DNA of 33,575 nucleotides from Halalkalibacter wakoensis JCM 9140 (GTDB lineage Bacteria; Bacillota; Bacilli; Bacillales; Bacillaceae_D). The notes beneath the pieces were generated by a model. It saw only the letters and a list, made by a program, of their open reading frames with translations. It ran no database searches and was not told the origin of the DNA. The DNA lies in the NCBI RefSeq assembly GCF_000513095.1, contig NZ_BAUT01000042.1, positions 1 to 33,575 of the forward strand. The letters run 5' to 3'. Each line of letters starts with the position of its first letter. Within the stretch, counting starts at the first letter, position 1. The position numbers were made by a program, and so were the translations under genes. Shown piece after piece: positions 17,634-25,093 of the stretch.

Positions 17634-18287
17634 CTACTCTTCCGTTATCACAACAGGCTCAGGATACTCATATCCCTTCGTATCTACCGTTACCGTATCG
17701 ATTCGTTGCTCTGTAAGTGGCATGTCCATTTGATTCGTTTCGACTTCGACAATGGCGTCTACTGCTTCAATTCCTGCAATCACTTTTCCAAATGCAGCGT
17801 AGTCACCGTCTAAGTGAGGGGAATGGGCATGCATAATAAAAAATTGTGAACCGGCTGAGTCCGGATGTTGACTTCTTGCCATCGAGAGAACGCCTCGTTC
17901 ATGTTCAATTGGGTTCTCAAACCCGTTTGATTCGAACTCGCCCTTAATGGAATAACCTGGTCCTCCTGTTCCATTTCCAGAAGGATCGCCTCCTTGAATC
18001 ATAAATCCAGGAATAACTCGGTGAAAAATGAGCCCATCATAAAAGCCATCTTCTACAAGCGAGATGAAATTCAAAACGGTATTTGGTGCCACCTCTGGAT
18101 ATAGTTCAACTTCGATTACATCACCGTTTTCCATCGTCATCGTAACAATCGGGTTTTCTTCTACATCTAATTCATAATGACCATCTTCTCGTTCTTCTAA
18201 ATTGATTTCTTCTTGTCCTTGTTCGGTTCCACAGCCTGTTACAAAAAACATTACGGCTGCCATTAAAAATAATACGTACGGTTTCAT
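17634..18287 (-). CDS. Lipoprotein cyclophilin-type peptidyl-prolyl isomerase
   Basis: This extracytoplasmic folding enzyme would interconvert cis and trans proline bonds. The signal peptide has the lipobox FVTGCGTEQ, followed by an acidic linker. The cyclophilin domain shows [40 protein letters not shown] and [15 protein letters not shown], the usual active-site and core blocks. Length from ATG 18287 is about 217 residues. That start has AGGAGGT just upstream; the longer frame from 18314 lacks such a site and would spoil the signal peptide. It is the first gene of an operon with the PrmA-like gene. Confidence 0.88.
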   Translation of the reverse strand: MKPYVLFLMAAVMFFVTGCGTEQGQEEINLEEREDGHYELDVEENPIVTMTMENGDVIEVELYPEVAPNTVLNFISLVEDGFYDGLIFHRVIPGFMIQGGDPSGNGTGGPGYSIKGEFESNGFENPIEHERGVLSMARSQHPDSAGSQFFIMHAHSPHLDGDYAAFGKVIAGIEAVDAIVEVETNQMDMPLTEQRIDTVTVDTKGYEYPEPVVITEE

Positions 18288-18323
18288 TTTTTTACCTCCT
18301 ACTATGTAAAACACTCTAGTCCA

Positions 18324-18452
18324 TTATATCCGTAACGCTTGCTTGTTAAAAGCAATAGGTAGTCGAATGGAGAAGGTTGTTCCATTTCTCCCTTCACTTT
18401 TCACGCTGAATTGTGCATTCATCGTTTCAATAATTTGCATCGACACCATCAT
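18324..18452 (-). pseudogene. Fragment of a histidine kinase C-terminal ATPase domain
   Basis: The 42-residue frame IIETMNAQFSVKSEG then RNGTTFSIRLPIAF matches the last strands of a HATPase_c domain, where kinases end in GTTFxIxLP. The upstream N, G1 and F boxes are missing; the sequence beyond 18452 has several stops. It is either the tail left after deletion of a kinase gene or a decayed copy. Confidence 0.6.
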
Positions 18453-18700
18453 ATTATCTTATCCCTCTTCTCTCATTTGGGAATTAAATAGTACCCTTTG
18501 TTAGAAAACGACTGATTTCCTTCTCATTTGCGTCTACATGCTGACCTTTTAACGGTGATTTTATAAATCTTGTTGATTGTATCACCAAAATAGAACATTA
18601 CGTTTCACTTAAATAGCAAAAAGAATGTTTTTTCATAACAACAGTGGCGCCTGAGTCTAATTCCTCCTCGTTTTTCCTCCTTATTTTTTGGTAAAAATGA
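18453..18700. other. Intergenic stretch with no assigned gene
   Basis: The minus strand holds a 34-codon frame (18585-18484, starting GTG, with STRFIKSPLKGQHVDANEKE) that has no ribosome site and that I cannot place. It may be more debris from the kinase or another lost gene. Nothing else is recognised before the 21-bp array. Confidence 0.3.
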
Positions 18701-18805
18701 GTTTATTGTCCACTTTCAGCAGTTTATTGTCGAGTTCGTACTATTTATTGTCCGCATCGCGCAATTTATTGTCCGGATTAGCCAATTTATTATCCGCAGC
18801 CCCTC
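18701..18805 (-). repeat. 21-bp phased repeat array 1 (five units)
   Basis: TTTATTGTCC-type units start at 18701, 18722, 18743, 18764 and 18785, exactly 21 bp apart. The variants TTTATTGTCG (unit 2) and TTTATTATCC (unit 5) occur. The 11 bases between cores are unrelated. A C-rich tail (CAGCCCCTCCC) follows on the plus strand. Read on the minus strand, the array (GGACAATAAA plus 11) lies just beyond the terminator of the SscA-like gene. Confidence 0.9.
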
Positions 18806-18821
18806 CCACAACAGAAAAAAG

Positions 18822-18854
18822 AAACCCAGAGCCGATGACAAACAGCCTGGGTTT
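18822..18854 (-). terminator. Terminator of the SscA-like gene
   Basis: On the minus strand AAACCCAG and CTGGGTTT form an 8-bp stem, followed by CTTTTTTCTG. It starts 15 bases past the stop codon of the SscA-like gene. Confidence 0.75.
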
Positions 18855-18868
18855 AATGACTTGCTACA

Positions 18869-19036
18869 TTAGCACTTTTTGTCTCTACCAAACGATGTTC
18901 CAACAATGATTAACAAGATGAACAACACAACGATTAGTGGAAAACCGCCAAGTGGCGATGTCACTGGTGCTGCCGGATAATAAGCTCCTGCTACTGTTGG
19001 ACATGCATAACCGTAATCAAAACCATGGTAACCCAT
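18869..19036 (-). CDS. YjcZ/SscA-family small sporulation protein (55 aa)
   Basis: The 55-residue product starts MGYHGFDYGYACPTVAGAYY, followed by a single hydrophobic segment (FPLIVVLFILLIIVGTSF) and a short charged end. That Gly/Tyr-rich head plus ALIVVLFILLIIVG-like tail is the hallmark of the YjcZ family, which includes the small spore-coat assembly protein SscA. GGAGGG precedes ATG 19036, and a terminator follows. It would act during spore coat formation, by family analogy. Confidence 0.85.
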   Translation of the reverse strand: MGYHGFDYGYACPTVAGAYYPAAPVTSPLGGFPLIVVLFILLIIVGTSFGRDKKC

Positions 19037-19187
19037 ACTCGTCCCTCCTTTCAGTATGAATTACTACATTGTATGTCCCTCCTCACAATTCGCGTAGGTG
19101 AAGCTCTCGCTACTTCAAAAATTAAGAAAAGCGCACAAGCCTCTTATTCTTTTTTTTCATACGTTAAAGAGAGGAGGTGGCTAAGCT

Positions 19188-19373
19188 TTGAGCAACTCGA
19201 TCTTGTTACTACTTGCATGTATCGTAGCCGGCTTTGCTTTGTTACGCGTACCATTAGCTGGGACGTTTTTGGCTAGTGCTGAGCCTATTTTTTCGTTTAT
19301 TGGCCTTTTGGCAATTGTTGTTTTTTCTTTATGTTTGATTTTAAAAGGATTGATGTATTTATTGAGGATATGA
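19188..19373 (+). CDS. Small two-helix membrane protein of unknown function (61 aa)
   Basis: A TTG start at 19188 has GAGGAGGTGG nine bases upstream, which supports translation. The product has two hydrophobic segments (ILLLLACIVAGFALL and FSFIGLLAIVVFSLCLILKG) and a short tail, MYLLRI. I do not recognise the family. It is convergent with the chemotaxis receptor gene and shares a terminator with it. Confidence 0.6.
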   Translation: MSNSILLLLACIVAGFALLRVPLAGTFLASAEPIFSFIGLLAIVVFSLCLILKGLMYLLRI

Positions 19374-19377
19374 CAAA

Positions 19378-19413
19378 AAGCTCTGGCTTCCCTCATAACA
19401 GGAACCAGAGCTT
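19378..19413. terminator. Bidirectional terminator
   Basis: AAGCTCTGG and CCAGAGCTT form the base of the stem and TTCC/GGAA extend it, with A and T runs on both sides. It lies between two convergent genes. Confidence 0.85.
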
Positions 19414-19418
19414 ACTTT

Positions 19419-20699
19419 TTATGCTGTCTGATTTTCCAACCGATCGACCTGTTCCACTAAAACGTGAACTTGTTTGTTTCCTTCATAGATCGATGAATCG
19501 ACTTCAGACTGAAGTTCTTTGTATTGCTCAAAGTATCTTTCATTTTTTTGAACAAGAGATTTGGAGCTCTCCATAATCGACGAAATTTCTTGACTGCTTG
19601 CATTGACCTCTTCCATCATCGAGGAAATTCCTTCTACATCTTGTGAGAATTCCTTTAATTGCTCTAGCACTTGGTGAATGCTTTCGTGAACGTGCGAGAA
19701 CATTTTGCTTCCTTCTTCAATTTCTTCGCGTGAGTCTTTCATTGATGTGGCAACATGCTCCACATCTTGCTTCATTTGCTCAATCGTTTCATTGATTTGA
19801 TCCGTCGCTCCAATCGAATGCTCTGCTAGCTTGCGAACTTCTTCTGCCACAACGGAGAATCCTTTTCCGTGTTCTCCTGCTCTTGCTGCTTCAATGGTTG
19901 CGTTTAATGCGAGCAAATTCGTCTGATCTGCAATGTTTTTAATCAGTTCCATTACCTTTGCCACTTCAGCTGTTTTGCTTGTTAGACCTTCCACAAGTCT
20001 AGCTGTTTCTTTTGATTCAGATTGAATGTCTCCAAACTGTTTATCAATACGAACGAGTGTTTCTTGGCTTTCGTCGGCTAGTTTACTCGATTTAGTTGAG
20101 CGGTCATTTAGGCGTTCTAACGTTTGTGATGCGTCTTCAACCGCAACAGCCACTTCACGCAAAATCGACGTTGTCTGGTCAAACGTTTGAAACACGTCTT
20201 GATTGCTATCATCAATTGACTGCAACAATGTATTTTGGTCGTTGTTTTTGCCTTCTAAATTTGAAAACACTCGTTGGAATTCCTTTGTTCGATCAAATAC
20301 TCGATTCGATTGTACGTGAAAATCATCCATCGATTTCGATAAATTGGTTGCAAGCTGTGTAACATTTTGACCAAGCAATCCAATTTCATCGTTCCAGCGA
20401 TCTTCAATCTGATAGTCATAGTTTCCTTTATCAAACTCCACAATTTTTTTATTCACTTTGGCAATTCGTTTTGTAATAAAAAAGTGAGAAAACACGACGA
20501 CCAGTAATGGAATCGTAAGGATGTTAATGACAAACGTGACGATCGTCAGAATGCCACCTCCTACGAAGCCATTTTGACTTAAAATCGAGTTAATCGCACC
20601 GGAGATCGGGGCTCCGATTAAACTACTTATGACAACAATCAGAAGCAATTTGAATTTGATGGTTTGAAAAAATTTAATTTGATCCAATGATTGAAACAT
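19419..20699 (-). CDS. Methyl-accepting chemotaxis protein with no external sensor domain
   Basis: The 426-residue receptor has two membrane segments (about residues 17-35 and 50-72) separated by only a short loop, so no extracytoplasmic ligand domain. A HAMP-like linker ([20 protein letters not shown]) and a signalling domain follow, with the conserved tip [20 protein letters not shown] and [12 protein letters not shown]. It may sense membrane state or take input from another protein. It lies 32 bases downstream of a PAS-GGDEF-EAL gene on the same strand, so the two are probably one operon linking motility and cyclic di-GMP. Confidence 0.88.
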   Translation of the reverse strand: MFQSLDQIKFFQTIKFKLLLIVVISSLIGAPISGAINSILSQNGFVGGGILTIVTFVINILTIPLLVVVFSHFFITKRIAKVNKKIVEFDKGNYDYQIEDRWNDEIGLLGQNVTQLATNLSKSMDDFHVQSNRVFDRTKEFQRVFSNLEGKNNDQNTLLQSIDDSNQDVFQTFDQTTSILREVAVAVEDASQTLERLNDRSTKSSKLADESQETLVRIDKQFGDIQSESKETARLVEGLTSKTAEVAKVMELIKNIADQTNLLALNATIEAARAGEHGKGFSVVAEEVRKLAEHSIGATDQINETIEQMKQDVEHVATSMKDSREEIEEGSKMFSHVHESIHQVLEQLKEFSQDVEGISSMMEEVNASSQEISSIMESSKSLVQKNERYFEQYKELQSEVDSSIYEGNKQVHVLVEQVDRLENQTA

Positions 20700-20731
20700 C
20701 GTTAAAACCCTCTCTATCTATTGTTTGTTTT

Positions 20732-22636
20732 CTAAGCTGGATTTAAGTATGGATGAAACTGCTCACTCGGGACCGGCCGACTAAAATAATAGCCTTGGGC
20801 TTCATCACAACCCAATTTTTTCACATAGTTACACTCACGCTCTGTTTCAATGCCTTCTGCTACGACTGTTAAGCCTAAGCCCTGGCCAAGCTTCACAACG
20901 GCTTCTGTAATTGCTTGGTTTTCTCTATTTTGGTCGATCCCCATCACAAATGATTTATCGATTTTAATTTTATTAATCGGGAACTGCTTTAAATACCCAA
21001 AAGAACAAAAGCCTGTTCCAAAATCATCTATGCTAATCGTGACACCGATTGATTGTAAATGCGCTAACGATGAAATGATGTCCTCTCTTTCCCCAACTGC
21101 AGCAAGCTCCGTAATTTCAATCCCTAACCGCTCTGGCTCCATTCCTGTTTCAAACAGAATCCGGCTAACTTTTTCCACTAATCGGCTTTGCTGCAACTGC
21201 TTGGCTGTAAAGTTTACATACATTTTTATTGGTTCAAATCCTTGTGATTCCCAGAGCTTATTTTGCATACAGGCTGTGCGTAGCACCCATTCTCCAATCG
21301 GTAAAATAAGACCTGATTCCTCAGCAATTGGAATGAATTCATTCGGTGGGATCATCCCTAAATCTCCATGATTCCAGCGAATGAGCGCCTCGGCTCCCGT
21401 AATACGGTTGGATTTCATATCAAACTGTGGTTGATAAAACAATTCAAATTCATCTTTATCAATCGCTTTACGCAACTCACTTTCTATCGTTAACAAATTA
21501 AATGTACGGTGACTCATCGCCGATTGATAAAACGCGTAGCTATTTTTCGACCGCTTCTTCACATCAAACATGGCGATATCCGCATGTTTAATCAAGTCTT
21601 CAGCATTTGTACCATCTTCCGGATAGAGACTAATCCCGATACTTAGTGTTAAATATAGTGAATAATTGTCAATGATAACCGGTTCTTCAAAGGCTTGAAC
21701 CACCTGCTTTGCAATGCTTTTAACTTCGGCTTTCGTTTTATTCGTAAGAAGCAACCCAAATTCATCCGCTCCTAACCGACTAACATTCTCTTCTCCGACG
21801 AGGAATATCAATCGCTTGGCCACTTCCTTAATCACTTGATCTCCTAAGGATCGACCTAGTGTGTCATTTATCTTTTTCAAACCATCACAATCACAATACA
21901 TGACCACTAAATTTGTCTTATTCAGTTGAGACTTAGCCATTTCTAGGTTTAATTGTCGAGTAAAAGAGGTATGGTTACGTAAGCCTGTTAAAGGATCATG
22001 ATTAGTTAAAAAAGCTAGCTCCGACGATTGCTTTTTTTGCTCTGTCAAATCCTCTATCGCTAGTACTCTTGCATCAAGACCTAAAAAAGGAAAGCTTCTT
22101 TCTCGTACCGATAACGAGACTGGATTTCCGTCTTTTTTGCTTCCCATGACTTCAACTGGATCCTCGCACCCTGAGAAATATTGTTTTTCTAGTAACTCTT
22201 TTCCACGTATGAGATCCCAAACGGAATGTCCAACGATTTCTTCTTTTTCATATCCAAGAATCGTTAAGCTGGATTCATTGATTTCTAGAATTTCGCCAAG
22301 ATGATGGACAATGATTCCATTAAACGAGACATCTAGCATCTCTTTTAACTGATCTTTCGCCTCTTGAAGGAGACGTTTGTCGTCTCTTTCTTTTAAAATA
22401 ATCGTCCTCGTTTTATCGATATTGTTTTTCATATAAAGATGAAATTGCGTCACTGCCCCCTGCTTATTTGTAATCTTTACATTTGTTTGAATGGGCGTCT
22501 CTAATTTTTTCTTAACTAAAAACTGAATGTTTTTTCCTATCAATTCATTGGTGCTAAAGCCAATCAAATCTTCGACGAAAGCATTGCTCGACTGAATAAC
22601 TCCTTTTTTATCAATGATTATGGCTCCTTCTTTCAT
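20732..22636 (-). CDS. PAS-PAS-GGDEF-EAL cyclic di-GMP protein, probable phosphodiesterase
   Basis: Order of domains: PAS (about 1-80), PAS (about 100-210), GGDEF (about 215-385), EAL (about 395-634). The GGDEF loop reads RLGADEFGLLL, a degenerate signature, and no RxxD inhibitory site is evident. The EAL part keeps EALIRWNH, the asparagine in VNFTAKQL, EITE, IDDFGTG, KIKIDKSFV, AEGIETE and QGYYFSRPVP, so it should hydrolyse cyclic di-GMP. The GADEF part may be regulatory. ATG 22636 is preferred because AGGGAG lies 7 bases upstream; the frame is open from 22663 without a good site. There is no membrane segment. It is the first gene of an operon with an MCP. Confidence 0.85.
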   Translation of the reverse strand: MKEGAIIIDKKGVIQSSNAFVEDLIGFSTNELIGKNIQFLVKKKLETPIQTNVKITNKQGAVTQFHLYMKNNIDKTRTIILKERDDKRLLQEAKDQLKEMLDVSFNGIIVHHLGEILEINESSLTILGYEKEEIVGHSVWDLIRGKELLEKQYFSGCEDPVEVMGSKKDGNPVSLSVRERSFPFLGLDARVLAIEDLTEQKKQSSELAFLTNHDPLTGLRNHTSFTRQLNLEMAKSQLNKTNLVVMYCDCDGLKKINDTLGRSLGDQVIKEVAKRLIFLVGEENVSRLGADEFGLLLTNKTKAEVKSIAKQVVQAFEEPVIIDNYSLYLTLSIGISLYPEDGTNAEDLIKHADIAMFDVKKRSKNSYAFYQSAMSHRTFNLLTIESELRKAIDKDEFELFYQPQFDMKSNRITGAEALIRWNHGDLGMIPPNEFIPIAEESGLILPIGEWVLRTACMQNKLWESQGFEPIKMYVNFTAKQLQQSRLVEKVSRILFETGMEPERLGIEITELAAVGEREDIISSLAHLQSIGVTISIDDFGTGFCSFGYLKQFPINKIKIDKSFVMGIDQNRENQAITEAVVKLGQGLGLTVVAEGIETERECNYVKKLGCDEAQGYYFSRPVPSEQFHPYLNPA

Positions 22637-22663
22637 TCCTCCACTCCCTATCATCAAATTCAT

Positions 22664-22977
22664 TTCTTTACGCTAAGTTCGTTGTTTGTTACATCAGATT
22701 TGGAAGGTAAGCATTGGATTTTGGCATCGAGAGAACTAGATCATTTAGCCTATGAAAAATATGCCCACTTCATGACATGAACGATTTCAACCCCCACACT
22801 TTCCAAGTGCTGCATAGGACTAGCTTGTTTTCTGGTATGTATGTACTAGATCAAAGTTTCTATTTTTAAGCGTCTTTTGTTATACCCGCTCTTTTTTTGC
22901 GTTAAACATAAAAGTTTAAATTTTTCCTACGTTTTGCTTGATTGCTTTCTATATACACAGTGAGAGGAGGTGATCAC
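22664..22977. other. Divergent intergenic region, nothing recognised
   Basis: About 310 bases separate the divergent cyclic di-GMP gene and the DUF1659 gene. Both promoters should lie here. I see no strong -35/-10 pair, no repeat-family member and no credible small gene. Confidence 0.4.
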
Positions 22978-23181
22978 ATGTTAGTCGATTCTCGCTTAAT
23001 TCTTGGTCTTACTAATGGGCAAGACTCGGAAGGCAATCCCATCAAAAAGACAAAGAGCTTTAACAACATCAAACCAGCAGCAACCGATCAACAGCTTACA
23101 ATGGTTGTCAGTGTGTTAGCTCCTTTGCAAGCGTGGGATTTGGTCTCTGTTGACCGCACAAACGTTCATAGTTTGCTGTAA
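22978..23181 (+). CDS. DUF1659 family protein (67 aa)
   Basis: A small soluble protein beginning MLVDSRLILGLTNGQDSEGN, with FNNIKPAATDQQL and a C-terminal VDRTNVHSLL typical of DUF1659. ATG 22978 has GAGGAGGTGA five bases upstream; the longer frame from 22942 lacks such a site. In bacilli, DUF1659, DUF2922 and YvrJ genes are often found together in this order. The function is not known. Confidence 0.8.
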   Translation: MLVDSRLILGLTNGQDSEGNPIKKTKSFNNIKPAATDQQLTMVVSVLAPLQAWDLVSVDRTNVHSLL

Positions 23182-23223
23182 GTAAGACCTTTTTTGACTT
23201 TTAGATAGAAAGGAGGGATTTTC

Positions 23224-23436
23224 ATGAAACGACTTGAGCTTATTTTTGAAAATGAAATGGGCGGAAACATCACGCTAACACTCGACAACCCCGTCTATCC
23301 AGCAAACCCCATTGCAGTTAGCGCTGCAATGGACACGATCGTTGCTCAAAATGCATTCATCTCATCTGGTGGGGAAATCGTTGCCAAGAAAGCAGCACGA
23401 ATTGTTGACCGTACCGTTGAGGAAATTGAGCTTTAA
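23224..23436 (+). CDS. DUF2922 family protein (70 aa)
   Basis: The start MKRLELIFENEMGGNITLTL and the middle part NPIAVSAAMDTIVAQNAF match the DUF2922 pattern (a beta hairpin, then a helix, then KKAARIVDRTVEEIEL). AAAGGAGGG precedes ATG 23224. It follows the DUF1659 gene by 42 bases. The function is unknown. A hairpin with a T run follows the stop. Confidence 0.8.
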   Translation: MKRLELIFENEMGGNITLTLDNPVYPANPIAVSAAMDTIVAQNAFISSGGEIVAKKAARIVDRTVEEIEL

Positions 23437-23447
23437 TCTTGATCATG

Positions 23448-23488
23448 GCTGCTAAACAGGCGGATATCCCCCTGTTTGGCAGCTCTTT
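23448..23488 (+). terminator. Terminator or attenuator between DUF2922 and yvrJ-like genes
   Basis: GCTGCTAAACAGG (23448-23460) pairs with CCTGTTTGGCAGC (23471-23483) with one wobble pair, then TCTTTTT. Only 18 bases follow before the next start codon, so read-through would set how much YvrJ-like protein is made. Confidence 0.85.
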
Positions 23489-23507
23489 TTGAAAGGAGGA
23501 ACCTTTG

Positions 23508-23684
23508 ATGGAGATGTGGCTGCCCGTTTTAAGTGAGTTTGGCTTTCCGGTCATCGTGACACTCTACCTTCTTCACCGGGTAGAAAACAAGCTCGATGTC
23601 CTGAACCAATCAATCTTGAAACTACCAGAAAATCTATATCAGCAGCAGTTTCGTAGTGTTGAAGCGAAAAAAATGATTGATTGA
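23508..23684 (+). CDS. YvrJ-family small membrane protein (58 aa)
   Basis: The product reads MEMWLPVLSEFGFPVIVTLY, then LLHRVENKLDVLNQSILKL, with one N-terminal membrane segment and a short amphipathic cytoplasmic part, as in YvrJ family members. The layout recalls small phage holin-like proteins, but no lysis gene is near. GAAAGGAGGA lies upstream of ATG 23508. It is third in the DUF1659-DUF2922-YvrJ set. Confidence 0.75.
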   Translation: MEMWLPVLSEFGFPVIVTLYLLHRVENKLDVLNQSILKLPENLYQQQFRSVEAKKMID

Positions 23685-23761
23685 TGGCGAAAATCAAGCG
23701 TAGAGCGGGTAAATCGTTTTATGCTTGATTGTTTTTTGTGTGGTTTTGTGGTGTGGAGGTG

Positions 23762-23866
23762 GTTTGTTGTCGGGTTGGCTAGATTTATTGTCCAGATTCG
23801 TGGATTTATTGTCCGATGCGAGCGATTTATTGTCCACTTGCCGCACTTTATTATCGCGCGCCCCCT
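23762..23866 (-). repeat. 21-bp phased repeat array 2 (five units), abutting the NERD stop codon
   Basis: Units start at 23762, 23783, 23804, 23825 and 23846, exactly 21 bp apart: TTTGTTGTCG, three TTTATTGTCC, then TTTATTATCG. A C-rich run (GCGCGCCCCC) ends the array and touches the NERD stop codon (23867-23865). On the minus strand the codons directly after that stop read DNK heptads in the same frame as the NERD gene. Confidence 0.9.
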
Positions 23867-24845
23867 ATTCCACCTCAAGAAGCTGCAACTGATAACGTCG
23901 GTTTTTCTTCATGCCAGTCTGCGGCAACTGAAGTGACGTTAACATTTTTGAAGCAATCGAGATGGAAGGAATCTTGAGAAAATGACGAACTTGTTGATTC
24001 GTAATCGTCCGGTCCACTAATAAAAAATAATCATTGAGTGTGTGCAGGTGCGCCTTTCCACTTTTCGCTTGGCAAAAATCGCATATCCACATTCCATTTT
24101 TCCTTCTCATAGGAAGCTGCTTACACGTCGGACAGTGAACGCCTGTTAGCAAACGGGACGGCTTTATTCCATATTGAGCTAATAGATCAGGGTGATAAGG
24201 AGTGTTCTTTTTTATCAAAAGGCGGGTGATTTGGTTTAGTTGCTTGAGGGAAATGGCTTCATTCGGGTAAGTACGCAGGTAGTGATGCACTTTTTCAACG
24301 AGATGCTCGGCATGTAATACTTTTTCGTACACTTCTTTATACATAGGAGTTGTTTTGATGATGGCTTGTGAATGGGTGATCGCAACTTGAGACAGAATCG
24401 GTGGTTTTTGCAGTTTGTTGCTTTCTAGCCATGTTTGGAGGTTCTTTTTCTGCCAGCTAACTTGAGTAATGGGATTCAGGAACTTTTCTTCTTCACCTTT
24501 TAGCGAGCGAATCAGCTGTTTGAAGTCGTGATCAAAATAAAGGGTTCCGGCTAAGTTTTTGATTTCAATGATGTGAAAAAATTGTTGTGTTGCTAGGAAA
24601 GTGTCGATTTGAAAGAAGTGATTGTTGGAGAGCTCTAATCTGAGGTCGTGTAGGATGTACCCTTCTACGTCGGAAAGGCGCTCTAAATGGTAATCAATGG
24701 CTTGCTCTCCTCGGTAACCAGCTTTGCCTTTTGAGAGTTCGGCCTCTAGCTTTTCCCTGAGCGGATCATCGTTTGGTAAGCGCCGCAGCAATGCCTCTAA
24801 TTGCAAAATTTTAATGGGTATGGTTCTTTTTTTTCTAATTTTGAT
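23865..24845 (-). CDS. NERD-domain nuclease-like protein with C-terminal zinc ribbon
   Basis: NERD domains belong to the restriction-endonuclease-like fold. Counting from the TTG at 24806, conserved residues are Glu34 (AGYRGEQAID), Asp68 (FQIDTFLA) and Glu81/Lys83 (IIEIKNLAG), an intact E-D-ExK set. A C-terminal zinc ribbon (CPTCKQLPMRRKNGMWICDFC) follows near residue 230. The first standard start, TTG 24806, has no ribosome site. The frame is open 13 codons further (KIRKKRTIPIKILQLEALL), resembling the usual N-terminus of bacilli NERD proteins. AAGGAG lies 10 bases before codon ATC at 24845, where an ATG would be expected. The coordinates given run to that ATC. Its DNA or RNA target is unknown. 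It is flanked by two 21-bp arrays. Confidence 0.8.
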   Translation of the reverse strand: MKIRKKRTIPIKILQLEALLRRLPNDDPLREKLEAELSKGKAGYRGEQAIDYHLERLSDVEGYILHDLRLELSNNHFFQIDTFLATQQFFHIIEIKNLAGTLYFDHDFKQLIRSLKGEEEKFLNPITQVSWQKKNLQTWLESNKLQKPPILSQVAITHSQAIIKTTPMYKEVYEKVLHAEHLVEKVHHYLRTYPNEAISLKQLNQITRLLIKKNTPYHPDLLAQYGIKPSRLLTGVHCPTCKQLPMRRKNGMWICDFCQAKSGKAHLHTLNDYFLLVDRTITNQQVRHFLKIPSISIASKMLTSLQLPQTGMKKNRRYQLQLLEVE

Positions 24846-24951
24846 GTTTTTTCACTCCTTTCGGTTGTTAGGAAATGCTTTTTCGACGGACCTCATGGGA
24901 TTTCCTGCTCACCGCATGGAAATTTCTTTGTAATTGGGTTCAGTCTGTACA

Positions 24952-25056
24952 GTTTATTGTCCAGATACTCCCGTTTATTGTCCAGTTTCATGGATTTATT
25001 GTCCGATGAGGTCCATTTATTGTCCGCGCGACGCATTTTATTGTCCGCCCCCGCCC
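24952..25056 (-). repeat. 21-bp phased repeat array 3 (five units), downstream of a kinase gene
   Basis: Units start at 24952, 24973, 24994, 25015 and 25036, exactly 21 bp apart, and all five keep TTTATTGTCC. A C-rich tail (GCCCCCGCCCC) follows, 38 bases before the kinase stop codon. On the minus strand the array reads as DNK heptads in the kinase's own frame after its TGA stop. Confidence 0.9.
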
Positions 25057-25093
25057 CACGCCTGCCGCCCAAACCAGCACTCAATACGTGAAG

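Noticed and set aside
18484-18585. 34-codon minus-strand frame as a gene
   Set aside because: It has no ribosome site and no recognisable family, and it lies in a region with other gene debris.
18701-25056. The 21-bp arrays as CRISPR
   Set aside because: The conserved core is only 10 bp with 11-bp fillers, each array has five units, and no cas gene is near. CRISPR repeats and spacers are much longer.
24893-25084. Open frame encoding DNK heptads (and the LLS-rich frames on the other strand) as a gene
   Set aside because: It is produced by the 21-bp period of the array, which keeps any frame open; no ribosome site precedes it.
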